Shown in pieces: positions 23,778 to 33,478 of a stretch of DNA of 64,000 bases; the stretch's first letter is position 1, and each line of letters begins with the position of its first letter. The translations under genes were made by a program, and so were the position numbers. This stretch comes from Clitoria ternatea (Eukaryota > Streptophyta > Magnoliopsida > Fabales > Fabaceae). Location: assembly GCA_037962975.1 (NCBI GenBank), contig CM075670.1:150230501-150294500 (forward strand), read 5' to 3'. The notes beneath the pieces were generated by a model. That model did not search any database. It was not told the origin of the DNA and saw only the letters and a program-made list of their open reading frames with translations.

Positions 23778-23795
23778 TGGCGTCATTTTTGGGGA
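23778..23795 (+). other. Degenerate primer binding site of Athila-1 (tRNA-Asp type)
   Basis: TGGCGTCATTTTTGGGGA, six bases after the LTR, is a decayed version of TGGCGCCGTTGCCGGGGA, which Athila-2 keeps intact at 59226. Confidence 0.8.
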
Positions 23796-23957
23796 TTGTT
23801 GAGTAATATCAACAATATCCTTGGACCGGTACTAGACTAAACTGTTTAATTTTGTTTCACATTTAGTAGTAGTTTAATTCTTGTTTTTAGTATAGCAGTA
23901 GTTTGTGTATAGTAGTATCAGTAGCTATGAATTATTTTTGTGTCTAATATTCGGTGT

Positions 23958-26459
23958 ATGCAGTCAAGGAATAGATGAGAGCCTTTCTTCTTTGATCCTG
24001 ATATTGATTTGTTAGAGCGTAAGCTTAGAAAGGAGAAAAATAAAAAAGAAAAGTAAGAAATAGAACAGAGGAGAGTTACACTAGGTGACTACTCTAGGCC
24101 TACTGAAGAAGGATCGTAATCTAGCATCCTTAGGCCTTCGATTGCAGCTAATAATTTTGAACTAAAACCGGTTTTGCTGCAGTTGGTTAGAAATGATCAA
24201 TTCGGAGGAAGTGAGGTTGAGGATCCAAATTTGTATCTAGCAACCTTCCTCTAAATCTGTGATATAGTGAAAATAAATGGTATCCCTGATGAGGCAATAA
24301 GATTGAGATTATTTCCTTTTTCTCTAAGGGACCGTGCAAAAGCCTGGTTACAGAGCCAACCAAGAGGCAGTATATCCACTTGGGAGTATTTACAAAGAAA
24401 ATTTTTGATTAAATATTTCCCTCCTTCCAAATATGTCAAGTTGCGTACAGAAACCACTTGTTTCCAGCAAAGAGAGGGTGAATCTCTGATGGAAGCATAG
24501 GATAGGTATAAAGAGAGTTTGAGGAAATGTCCTCACCATAGGATTCCTAATATGCAGCAAGTTACCATATTCTATAATAGTGTAAGACTAGCAACTAGAG
24601 TCTTGATTGATGCCTCAGCTGGAGGTTCATTAACCATAAAAACTATAGAACAAGCTATAGAGTTTATTGATGTTATGGCTTCAAATGAATGTTTGGTTAG
24701 TGAAAGGAGCCAAATCCCTAAAAGGGGAGTATTAGAATTAGAAGCATAAGATGCTTATTTGGCTCAAAGTAAGTTGATGACTCAGGCTTTAGAGAAACTA
24801 AGTGTACAGATTTCAGAACTTCAAAAGCCTAGTCAAGTTTGTATGATGAGCTGTGATTTTTATGGTGGAAACCATGAAAATGGCATGTGTGATCCAAATG
24901 TGCCTACTGAACAAGTTAATTACATGGGGCAACAGTATCAAAGGAATTATTCCTCTAATTCCTTTAATCCTAACTATAGGAATCACCCCAATTTTTCATG
25001 GCAGAAAGGTCCACATTTGAATCAAAACATGCCACAAAATCAAACCACAACTAGACTACAACAACCTTCTCCCCCTCCCTCTAAAGAAAAGTCTGAACTT
25101 GAGAATGTGCTATCTCAGTTCATTCAGGCCACTCAGGCCAGCTTTAAAAATCAAGAAGCGTCCATCCGAAATTTGGAAAACCAGGTTGGACATTTCTCAA
25201 AATAGTTAGCTGAGAGATAGTCTGGCAATTTTCCTGGAGATACTGAGGTAAATCCTAGGAAACATTACAAGGAAATAACCACAAGGAGTGGGAAAGTTCT
25301 TCTCTCTACTCCAAGTCAGGAAAATAAATCAGAAAAAGAAGTAGAAAAAGAAAAAGAGCAAGTTAATGAACAAGATAATGATAAAATTGAAAAGAAAGTA
25401 GAAACAGAAAAAGAAAAAGAAAAAGAAAACCAAGTTCATCAAAAGAAAAAGATTGATTTAATCTTGGAGGAAGCTGTCATGCTAACTCCTGAGAAATTAA
25501 AGAATGCTCCATTTCCACATAGATTCAAGAAACAGATAAAGGAGCAAAAGTTTGCTAAGTTCTTAGATGTGTTTAAAAAGCTTCACATAAATATTCCCTT
25601 TGCTGAGGCATTGCAAGAGATGCCTTCCTATGCTAAATTCTTGAAAGAGCTCTTGTTTAAGAAGAGAAAGCTAAAGGGAGATAAGATGATTACTCTCACT
25701 CAAGAGTGTAGTACAATTATTCAAAAGAAACTTCCTTAAAAGCTAGAAGATCTTGGATCTTTTACAATACCCTGTGCAATAGGGGATGTTCATGTAGGAA
25801 GTTCTTTATGTGATCTAAGGGCTAGCATTAACCTCATGCCTTTGTCCTTAATGAGGAAGTTAGGAATTAATGACTTGCAACCAACTCATATGTCTCTGCA
25901 GTTGGCTGATAGGTCTATCAAATATCCTCATGGGATGTTGGAAGATCTGTTAGTTAAGGTAGATAAGTTTATCTTTCTAGTAGATTTTATAGTTTTGGAT
26001 ATAGAAGCTGATAAAGAGATTCCTTTAATCTTATGAAGACTCTTCTTAGCTACAGGTAGAGCTTTAATTGATGTAGAGAAAGGAGAACTTATACTGAGAG
26101 TTCAGGAGGAGCAAGTAACTTTTAATGTCTTCAATGCTATAAAACATCCAGCTGATAAGATGGATTGTTTTATGCTTGAAGAAATTCAAAGTTATAAGAC
26201 TCCTATGCTGTTAAGAAGTGAAGAAGAGGCTTTACAAGCCTTTCTTGAGGATGATTTTGACTCCGAGACTGAGGAGTTAGATGACTCACATAATGAGTTG
26301 CTGAACCTACTAGAAGCATGTGAGGTAGGCGAATTAGAAAATGAAATGAAAGAAAAATTAAATAATACTGAACTTGAGAAAGGTAAGGAAGTGTTTGAAG
26401 AAAAGCATAATAAAGAAACCTTTGCCTTCTCATTTGAAATATGTTTTCTTAGGAGATAA
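23958..26459 (+). pseudogene. gag-protease of Athila-1, broken
   Basis: Starts MQSRNR with a stop six codons later; the homologous Athila-2 frame is open. Retrotransposon-gag domain blocks 'RLFPFSLRDRAKAWLQSQP' (near 24305), 'FLIKYFPPSKY' and 'LIDASAGGSL' are clear. The zinc-knuckle equivalent is CDFYGGNHENGMC near 24850, with the second Cys lost. A basic/acidic KE-rich stretch follows near 25320-25430. Protease near 25750-25850: 'IPCAIGDVHVG' and 'LCDLRASINLMPL', where the usual active-site D-L-G-A-S has Gly changed to Arg. Stops lie at 23973, 24051, 24117, 24252, 24498, 24747, 25203, 25737, 26034; a frameshift near 26400 separates it from the RT frame. Not functional. Confidence 0.88.
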
Positions 26460-28929
26460 TGAATCACATCCTGTAATCATTAATGCTAAATTAAAAGATG
26501 AGGATGTACAAAAACTGATAGGGGTGTTAAGAAAACATGAATCTGTAATTGGCTGGAACATTTCTGATTTAAAGGGAATTAGTCCATCATTTTGTATGCA
26601 TAAAATTCTGATGGAGGATGACTATTCCACTGCTGTTCAGCCACAAAGAAGATTAAACCCCATAATGAAAGAATCTATAAGGAAGGAAGTGGTTAAACTC
26701 CTTGATACAGGTATTATCTATCCTATCTCAGACAACGCTTGGATTAGTCCAGTCCAAGTAGTGCCTAAGAAAGGAGGGATGACCACTATTAAAAATGAAG
26801 AAGGTGAAGTCATTGCCACTAGACCAAATACTGGTTGGAGGATGTGCATAGACTATAGAAGGTTAAATGACTCCATTAGAAAAGACCACTTTCCTTTACC
26901 ATTTGTAGACCAAATGCTTGAGAGGCTGTCAGGTCATGAGTATTATTGCTTCCTTGATAGATATTCTGGTTACAACCAAATTGTGGTTGATCCAAAAGAT
27001 CAAGAGAAGACAGCCTTTACTTGTCCTTATGGAATCTTTGCATATAGGCGCATGCCATTTGGTTTGTGCAATGCACCAGCAACCTTTCAAAGGTGTATAC
27101 TGGCAATTTTTGGGGACATGGTAGAGAAGTTCATTAAAGTGTTTATGGATGACTTCTCTGTGTTTGGAAACAGCTTTGATATATGCCTCAGTAACCTATC
27201 CAAGGTGCTGGTGAGATGTCAAGAGACTAATCTTGTCCTCAACTGGGAAAAGTGTCATTTTATGGTTAGAGGAGGGATAGTCCTTGGCCATAAAATCTCT
27301 GCTAAGGGCATTCAAGTAGATAGAGCCAAGATTGATATCATTAAAAAACTTCATCCTCCAATAAATGTGAAAGGAGTGAGGAGTTTCTTAGGATGTGTTG
27401 GCTTCTATAGGAGATTTATAAAAGACTTTTCAAAAATAGCAAAGCCTTTGACTGGTTTACTTGTGAAAGATCATGCTTTTGTTTTTGATGAAAACTGTGT
27501 CAAGGCTTTTGAAAATTTGAAACAAAGATTAATTTCAGCTCCAATCCTTGCAGCACCTGATTGGTCCTTACCATTTGAACTCATCTATGATGCAAGTGAT
27601 TTTGCTATAGGAGTTGTGCTGGGGCAGAAGAAAGAAAAATTAACACATGTAATTTATTATGCTAGCAAAGTTTTAAATAAGAATCAAATAAACTACACCA
27701 CTACTGAAAAAGAAATACTTGCTGTGGTGTATGCATTTGATAAATTCAGAGCTTACTTGATTGGTGCTAAGGTCATTGTCTATACAGATCATTCAGCAAT
27801 CAAGTACTTGCTAGCTAAAAAAGAATCAAAGCCAAGGTTGATCAAGTGGGTTCTTTTACTCCAAGAGTTTGATTTAGAAATAAGAGATAAAAAGGGAGTA
27901 GAGAACTCAGTGGCTGATCAACTCTCTCGTCTGGAGGAAGAATCAGATTCTATCTTAATTAAAGAGGAATTCCCAGATGAGAGGCTGATGGCAATTATCA
28001 CGGGGCCATGGTATGGTGATATGGCCAACTTTAAAAGTGCCTCTGTGGTACCTGAAGGGTGGACATCCCAAATGAAGAAGAAATTCTTCCATGACAGCAA
28101 AACCTTTCTTTGGGATGATCCATTTCTATATAAGATAGGAGTAGATGTAATTATTAGGAAATGTGTGCCTGAATCAAAGCAAGAAAGACTCTTATGGCAC
28201 TGCCATGACTCCCATTATGGAAGACACCATGGTGCCTCTAGAACAGCAGCAAAAGTGTTACAATGTGGCTTTTATTGGCCAACAATTTTTCAGGATGCTA
28301 GAGTATATGTGCAAAGGTATGATAAGTGCCAAAGAAGTAGAGGTCTCTCTGCTAAAGCTGGCATGCCTTTGACAAATATTTTAGTGGTAGAGCTATTTGA
28401 TGTTTGGGGTATTGACTTCATGGGACTATTCCCAAAGTCATTCTCTAATGAATATATCCTTGTTGTTGTGGATTATGTCTCCAAGTGGGTGGAGGCAATC
28501 CCTACCAGAACCAATAATGCACATGTGGTGCTTAGGTTTGTAAAGAAGAACATTTTCTCTAGATTTGGAGTCCCTAGAGTCCTTATTAGTGATGGAGGGT
28601 CACATTTCTGCAATAGAATCATGGAAAAAGCCCTAAGGCATTATGAGGTACTCTATAAGGTGTCTACTCCATATCATCCACAAACTTATGGACAAGATGA
28701 GCTTTCTAATAAAGAAATCAAGAGAATATTAGAGAAAGTGGTAGGGAAGTCTAGGAAAGATTGCTATATGAAATTGGATGATGCATTGTGGGCCTATAGG
28801 ACAGTATTTAAGACTCCAATTGGCATGTCACCTTATCAGTTGGTATATGGTAAGGCTTGCCATCTCCTTGTGGAGTTAGAACATAAGGCATGGTGGGCCA
28901 TAAAGCTGTTAAATATGGATTTTGCCTAA
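26374..28929 (+). CDS. Athila-1 RT-RNase H-integrase, long open stretch of pol
   Basis: An 851-codon open stretch, really a piece of a larger gag-pol: upstream coding is in another frame, so the ATG at 26374 is not a true start. RT: 'RMCIDYRRLND', 'CFLDRYSGYNQI' (catalytic Asp kept; Gly to Arg next to it), 'PFGLCNAPATFQR', 'KVFMDDFSVFG' (FMDD, usual in Athila). RNase H: 'LIYDASDFAIGVVLGQ', 'TTEKEILAVVYAFDKFR', 'YTDHSAIKYLL'. Integrase: the zinc-binding HHCC motif has Tyr for its first Cys ('RYDKCQRSRG'); catalytic D in 'WGIDFMGLFP', D in 'LISDGGSHF' and E in 'QDELSNKEIKR' are present. It ends TAA at 28927 before the C-terminal part. RT and RNase H could be intact in sequence, but without gag or a start it is probably inert. 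Confidence 0.9.
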   Translation: MRKVRKCLKKSIIKKPLPSHLKYVFLGDNESHPVIINAKLKDEDVQKLIGVLRKHESVIGWNISDLKGISPSFCMHKILMEDDYSTAVQPQRRLNPIMKESIRKEVVKLLDTGIIYPISDNAWISPVQVVPKKGGMTTIKNEEGEVIATRPNTGWRMCIDYRRLNDSIRKDHFPLPFVDQMLERLSGHEYYCFLDRYSGYNQIVVDPKDQEKTAFTCPYGIFAYRRMPFGLCNAPATFQRCILAIFGDMVEKFIKVFMDDFSVFGNSFDICLSNLSKVLVRCQETNLVLNWEKCHFMVRGGIVLGHKISAKGIQVDRAKIDIIKKLHPPINVKGVRSFLGCVGFYRRFIKDFSKIAKPLTGLLVKDHAFVFDENCVKAFENLKQRLISAPILAAPDWSLPFELIYDASDFAIGVVLGQKKEKLTHVIYYASKVLNKNQINYTTTEKEILAVVYAFDKFRAYLIGAKVIVYTDHSAIKYLLAKKESKPRLIKWVLLLQEFDLEIRDKKGVENSVADQLSRLEEESDSILIKEEFPDERLMAIITGPWYGDMANFKSASVVPEGWTSQMKKKFFHDSKTFLWDDPFLYKIGVDVIIRKCVPESKQERLLWHCHDSHYGRHHGASRTAAKVLQCGFYWPTIFQDARVYVQRYDKCQRSRGLSAKAGMPLTNILVVELFDVWGIDFMGLFPKSFSNEYILVVVDYVSKWVEAIPTRTNNAHVVLRFVKKNIFSRFGVPRVLISDGGSHFCNRIMEKALRHYEVLYKVSTPYHPQTYGQDELSNKEIKRILEKVVGKSRKDCYMKLDDALWAYRTVFKTPIGMSPYQLVYGKACHLLVELEHKAWWAIKLLNMDFA

Positions 28930-29264
28930 TCTCAAGAGGAAAGAGTCCTAAAACTCCATGAACTTGAGGAGTTCAGACTCAATGCTTATCAGAGTGCCTC
29001 AATTTATAAAGAGAAAACTAAGAGATGTGGCATGATAAATGGATAAAAAGAAAAGAGTTTCACAAGGATGACAAAGTCTTGTTATTCAATTCTAGGCTGA
29101 GACTCTTTCCAGGAAAACTCAGATCCAAGTGGTCTAGACCTTTTATTGTGAATGAGGTTTTCCCTCATGGTGCAATTGAGGTGAAAGAACCAGCCACTAG
29201 AAGAACATTTAAGGTGAATGGCCAGAGACTCAAGCTCTACTTTGGAGGAGAGTTTGATAGGTAG
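28930..29264 (+). pseudogene. Athila-1 integrase C-terminal end
   Basis: After the stop at 28927 the integrase tail goes on in frame ('LKLHELEEFRLNAYQSA'), then shifts frame near 29025 to 'KEFHKDDKVLLFNSRLRLFPGKL', 'SKWSRPFIV', 'NGQRLKLYFGGE' and stops at 29262-29264. This is the usual GPY/F-type end of Athila integrases. Confidence 0.85.
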
Positions 29265-29637
29265 AAATCCTCCATGCTTTTACAAGTATCTTCTTAGGTG
29301 TCAAAGGTCAAGCTAGTGATTGAGGGAGGCAACCCTACATTTTTTATTGTTGTAGTTTGTGTTGAGTGTTTTAAAATAGCAGAAGAAAACTAAAAAGTAT
29401 GAATAAAGTGTGAATAAACTTTTTGAATAAGGTTTGAGCGTTCATACGCTTAAATCCTAGTGTACCTACATGTAATTCCATTAGCTAGAATTAGGATCAA
29501 CTACCCTTGGCGCTTGAGCGAGCTTCTATGCGCTCAAGCATGCTCTTAAGCTAACTTTCTGGCTGCCTGAGCGTGACTCTATGTAAGCCTCGCGCTTGAG
29601 CGAGCTCGGGTCCATGCTTGAGCGTGATGTTAACCAA
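29265..29637 (+). repeat. Athila-1 non-coding block with CGCTTGAGCG array, left of SIRE-3
   Basis: No coding frame. From 29438 the block starts with GAGCGTTCATACGCTTAAATCC and then carries CGCTTGAGCG-like motifs starting at 29511, 29531, 29564, 29593 and 29615. It is interrupted at 29637 by SIRE-3 and continues at 35209. Confidence 0.85.
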
Positions 29638-30834
29638 GTGGCCTCAAGTACTCAAAAGGAGGGGTGAATTGAGTATTAAAAAATTTTACTTTGAATGCTT
29701 TTGAAGTTGATTCTTTAGTTACTATGTTTGGTGAAGATGATACACTTAATGGTAAATAGTAACAATTTATACACAAGACAAAATAATTAGCACTTGAAAA
29801 GGTCTAAGTAATATTCAAGAAATGGAATCAAAATAATCTCAACACTATTTATGGAACTTAGAAAGATTTCAAAATAATTCAAGAATATTACTTAAGGCTA
29901 ATTTCAACAATGTTAATAAAAATAATTTATAACTTAATATAACATGCACTTAGTCCAAAATAATTGGCAATAATATAATAAATCAAGCAAGCAAATTAAG
30001 TGCACAAATTAAATAAGTTTAGGGAAGAGAGATTTGCAAACAGATATATACGAGTTCCACCACACCGATGTACGTCTTGCCTCTAAGCAACCCACTTAGA
30101 GGATTTCCACTATTTGAGATTAGAGATACAACTTTAAGCAATCGCGACTTCCTAGTGTCCCACACTCAAGAACCCAATTCTCACAAGTACAAGGGCACCC
30201 CACCCAATCTCTCAATCTCACAATTACAAGATTGAAACCCCAACCCAAGGATTATAAGATGTTTGGTGTTTGAGCATACAAGGAAACTCTATAATAGAGT
30301 GGATATACAAATTCAAGCTTTCACAAAGTAATAACTCTCAAAGAGAGGATATGCAAATTTTAGCACTTCAAGAAAATATTTTCTCTCTTAAAAAAATATT
30401 AATTTGCAAGTTTAGAAAATAATTTTGCTCACCAAGTTTACTCTCAAAGTAATAAGCCAAGAAATAGAAACAGAGAGCAATTAAGAGACAAGGAGAAGAA
30501 GAAGAAGAGTAGCGTAAGGGAAGGAGAAAGCAAAGGAACTGCTTCAATGCTTTCAGACGAATTGCTTCTTCAAGTTCCTCTCTATTTATAGCCTCCAGTA
30601 GCATGGCATTGCAATTAAATTATTTCCTTCGATGCAATGTAAGTGGAGCAAGGGAGCGTCTGTCTTCAATTGTTTAATTCATAGTGCGATGCGTAATTTG
30701 CGTAGTGCGTTCAGTGTTGTTTCCATTTAAACTGAATGAATCGGTGCATGAATGGATTCCCAGCGTGTATTTTGGCCTTCTGACAATGTATGAATCGATT
30801 CCTAGCATGAATGAATCGATTCCCATGTATTTTC
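29638..30834 (-). repeat. 3' LTR of SIRE-3, truncated
   Basis: Matches 33479-34677 of the other LTR, up to CCATGTATTTTC, and then jumps to integrase sequence (CTTTTCAACTACTCC). About 525 bp of LTR, including most of the GAATCGATTC array, is gone; only its first copies remain (two perfect ones at about 30803-30825). TATA-like TATAAATAG (minus sense) lies near 30583-30592. Confidence 0.9.
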
Positions 30835-31730
30835 CTTTTCAACTACTCCATTTTGTTGTGGAGTTCTTGGAGCCGAAAAATTATGATCAATGCCAAATTT
30901 TTCACAAAATTTTTCAAAAGATTAGTTTTCAGATTCTCCCCCATGATCAGTTTGAATAGATGCAATTTTCAAATTTTGTTCGTTTTGGATGATCTTGGCA
31001 AGTTTCTTAAATACATGATATGCTTCATGTTTATGAGTAAGAAACAGAGTCTATGTATACCTAGAATAATCATCCATAATCACAAGACCATAATAGTTTC
31101 CACCAAAACTTTTAGTTTTTGAAGGTCCAAATAAATCCATATGTAAACGCTGTAAAGGTCTAGTTGTTGAAACAATATTTTTCGCTTGAAAAGAAACCTT
31201 TACTTGTTTTCCTTTTTGACAAGCGTCACAAAATTTATTTTCAAAATTTCAATTTTGGTAAGCCAATTACTAAATCTTTCGAAACAAGTTTATTTAAATG
31301 GTTTATATGAATGTGAGCAATTCTTCTGCCATAGCCATGATTCATCCTCTTTAGTTATGAAGCATTGCACATCATTTGAAGCAAGACAATCAAGATTAAT
31401 CATATAAATATTTTCAACTCTTTGACCAACGAATTTTATTTCCTTGTTTAGCTTATTTTCAATTATGCAACCGTTTGATTCAAAAACAATTTTATAACCC
31501 TTATCACATAATTGACTAATGCTAAGCAAGTTATGTTTAAGTCCTTCAACATATAATACATCGTTTATAGAAGTAGAAGAATTTTTACCAACATTTTCGA
31601 TTCCTAGTATTCTTCCCTTCGTGTTATCTCCATAAGTAACGAATCCTTTATTTCGTGGAGTAAATGATATGAACTTACTTTTGTCTCCCGTCATGTGTTT
31701 TGAACACCCATTATCCAAATACCAATGGGT
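30835..31730 (-). pseudogene. SIRE-3 pol fragment: protease, pre-integrase, integrase core
   Basis: In minus sense from 31730: 'WYLDNGCSKHMTGD' (protease, usual D-S-G changed to D-N-G), pre-integrase 'SWLWQKNCSHSYKPFK' with a frameshift near 31330 and damaged His residues, another frameshift near 31250, then the integrase core with 'MDLFGPSK', 'DYSRYT' and 'TDHGGESEN' and 'SAPRTPQQNGVVE' at the deletion edge. RT and RNase H are absent. Confidence 0.88.
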
Positions 31731-31763
31731 GCTATTCGTTTTAAAGCATACCTACAAAACATG

Positions 31764-33422
31764 TCAAGTTAGAGAACTTGGTACCCATTTTATGTTAGGT
31801 CCTTGTAGGTTAGTTTGAGGTAATGTTCCTTTAGGAACCCATACTTTTCTCACAACCTTTGGCCCTAGTTTTCTAACATTACAATTAGATGCATTATGTC
31901 CTTTAAAACCGCAATGATTACATTTCATGAAAGGTGATGAAGTTTTACTAGGTGGTATAAAGAAGTTCTTATAATTCTTTTGTTTCTTAACGGCATTAAA
32001 ACCTAAACCCGTTTTATCAAACATACACCGTTGTTTACCAAGTAAAACATTTAAGTTGTCTCTACCATTTGTAAATTTTTCTAGAGTTCTATTCAAGACC
32101 AAAACCTTAGTTTCTAGCATGTCACATTTCTTTACAAATTCACAAGGTTTAGTCCTAGAGCATGCTTGAACATTTACTAACTCATTTTTCAAACATTCAT
32201 TTTCTTTACAAACTTCCATAAGATGCATCTCAAGAGTGTCAATCATTTTTCTAGATAATTTATGCTTATTAGACACTTTCATAAGTTTATCATACAATTC
32301 TTCAAGAGCATCAAGTAGTTCTTCCTTATCTAAGTCATGAAAGTTTACCTCATCTTCTTCATCATGGTGATTGGCCATAAGACAGAGGTTTGCTTCTTCA
32401 TTTTCTGAATCGTCCGAGCTACTTATCTCATTTTCATCCCATGCGATATATGCTCTTCTCCTTTCTTTTCTTTCTTTGTTTTTCTTCTTTAGGTTTGGAC
32501 AATCTATCTTGAAGTGTCCTTCCTTTCCACATTCAAAGCAAGTAGGTGAAGTAAAATTTTCTTTAGGATTAGATTTCTTACCTTGTGATTTGAAGTTCCT
32601 TTGGAAGCGTTTGCTCTTCATAAGCTTTCCAAAACGTTTCACAAATAGGCTTAACTCTTCATCCTCATCAAGATCACTCTCGGATTCATCTTCAATAATT
32701 GAGGTGGCTTTGAGAGCTAGCCCTTTCTTCTTAGAGACTTTTTCTTCTTCCTCTGCTTGTTTTAAGTCTTTCAGTTCTTGTTCTTGTTCTTGGAGTTTAC
32801 CAAACAAAGTGGCAAGAGACATATCATTTATATTGGGAGATTGTTTGATGGCCGTAACAAGAGGTTGCCATTCCCTAGTAAGACTTTTTAGAACTTTGTG
32901 GATAAGTTCCTTGTTAGTATAAGATTTACCAAGTGTAATAAGATGATTAATAATCAAAGTAAATCTCTTTTGAAGTTCTAAAATAGATTCATTGGAATTC
33001 ATTCTAAAACTTTCATATTGACTAGTTAAAGTACTAATCTTAGAGTCCTTAACATCGCTAGTTCCTTCATGAGTTACTTGAAGGGTATCCCACATATCCT
33101 TAGCAGATTTACATGTAACTACTCTAAAGAACTCATCGGGACCTAAGGCTAAAGTGATAAGATTTTTTGCTTTGTAATTATATTGTACTTTCTTCTCTTC
33201 CTCACTAGTCCAATCATCCATAGGTTTTTCAACTTGTTTATCATCAACAGTATGCATAGGTACAAAAGGACCACTTTTAATAGCATTCCATACTTTCAAG
33301 TCAATTGATTGCACAAAAATTTTCATCCTTGCTTTCCAAAAAGCGTATCCCTCACCATTGAAAGCGGGAGGTCTATTTGTGGCACCACCCTCGGGAAAAA
33401 GGTTTAGAGAATTTGAGGTCAT
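31764..33422 (-). CDS. Intact gag of SIRE-3
   Basis: An unbroken frame of about 552 codons from ATG at 33422 (MTSNSLNLF..). The frame stays open upstream to 33488, but those codons translate the primer site and LTR edge, so I prefer 33422, which matches SIRE-2. Order: capsid-like UBN2 region ('AFWKARMKIFVQSIDLKVWN', 'AKDMWDTLQVTHEGTSDVK', 'SLTREWQPLVTAIKQS'), acidic and coiled-coil-like stretch, zinc knuckle CFECGKEGHFKIDC, a charged region, a second knuckle CNHCGFKGHNASNC, and the end KVWVPKGTLPQTNL..WVPSSLT. Both knuckles keep CCHC. Gag would form the particle; the element lacks its own RT, so it could only act with help from relatives. The stop is TGA, followed four codons later by TAG before the protease in the same frame. 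Confidence 0.9.
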   Translation of the reverse strand: MTSNSLNLFPEGGATNRPPAFNGEGYAFWKARMKIFVQSIDLKVWNAIKSGPFVPMHTVDDKQVEKPMDDWTSEEEKKVQYNYKAKNLITLALGPDEFFRVVTCKSAKDMWDTLQVTHEGTSDVKDSKISTLTSQYESFRMNSNESILELQKRFTLIINHLITLGKSYTNKELIHKVLKSLTREWQPLVTAIKQSPNINDMSLATLFGKLQEQEQELKDLKQAEEEEKVSKKKGLALKATSIIEDESESDLDEDEELSLFVKRFGKLMKSKRFQRNFKSQGKKSNPKENFTSPTCFECGKEGHFKIDCPNLKKKNKERKERRRAYIAWDENEISSSDDSENEEANLCLMANHHDEEDEVNFHDLDKEELLDALEELYDKLMKVSNKHKLSRKMIDTLEMHLMEVCKENECLKNELVNVQACSRTKPCEFVKKCDMLETKVLVLNRTLEKFTNGRDNLNVLLGKQRCMFDKTGLGFNAVKKQKNYKNFFIPPSKTSSPFMKCNHCGFKGHNASNCNVRKLGPKVVRKVWVPKGTLPQTNLQGPNIKWVPSSLT

Positions 33423-33464
33423 TTGTTCTCTTGAAGCTGTTAAGCTTGATCTACCAAGAGTCAA

Positions 33465-33476
33465 GCTCTGATACCA
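33465..33476 (-). other. Primer binding site of SIRE-3 (initiator tRNA-Met)
   Basis: Minus-strand TGGTATCAGAGC, perfect, two bases from the LTR start at 33479. Confidence 0.95.
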
Positions 33477-33478
33477 CT

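Noticed and set aside
32371..32922. 183-codon plus-strand frame opposite SIRE-3 gag, and the similar one at 12673-12990
   Set aside because: Both are antisense shadows of the gag frame; they repeat in both elements only because gag is conserved.
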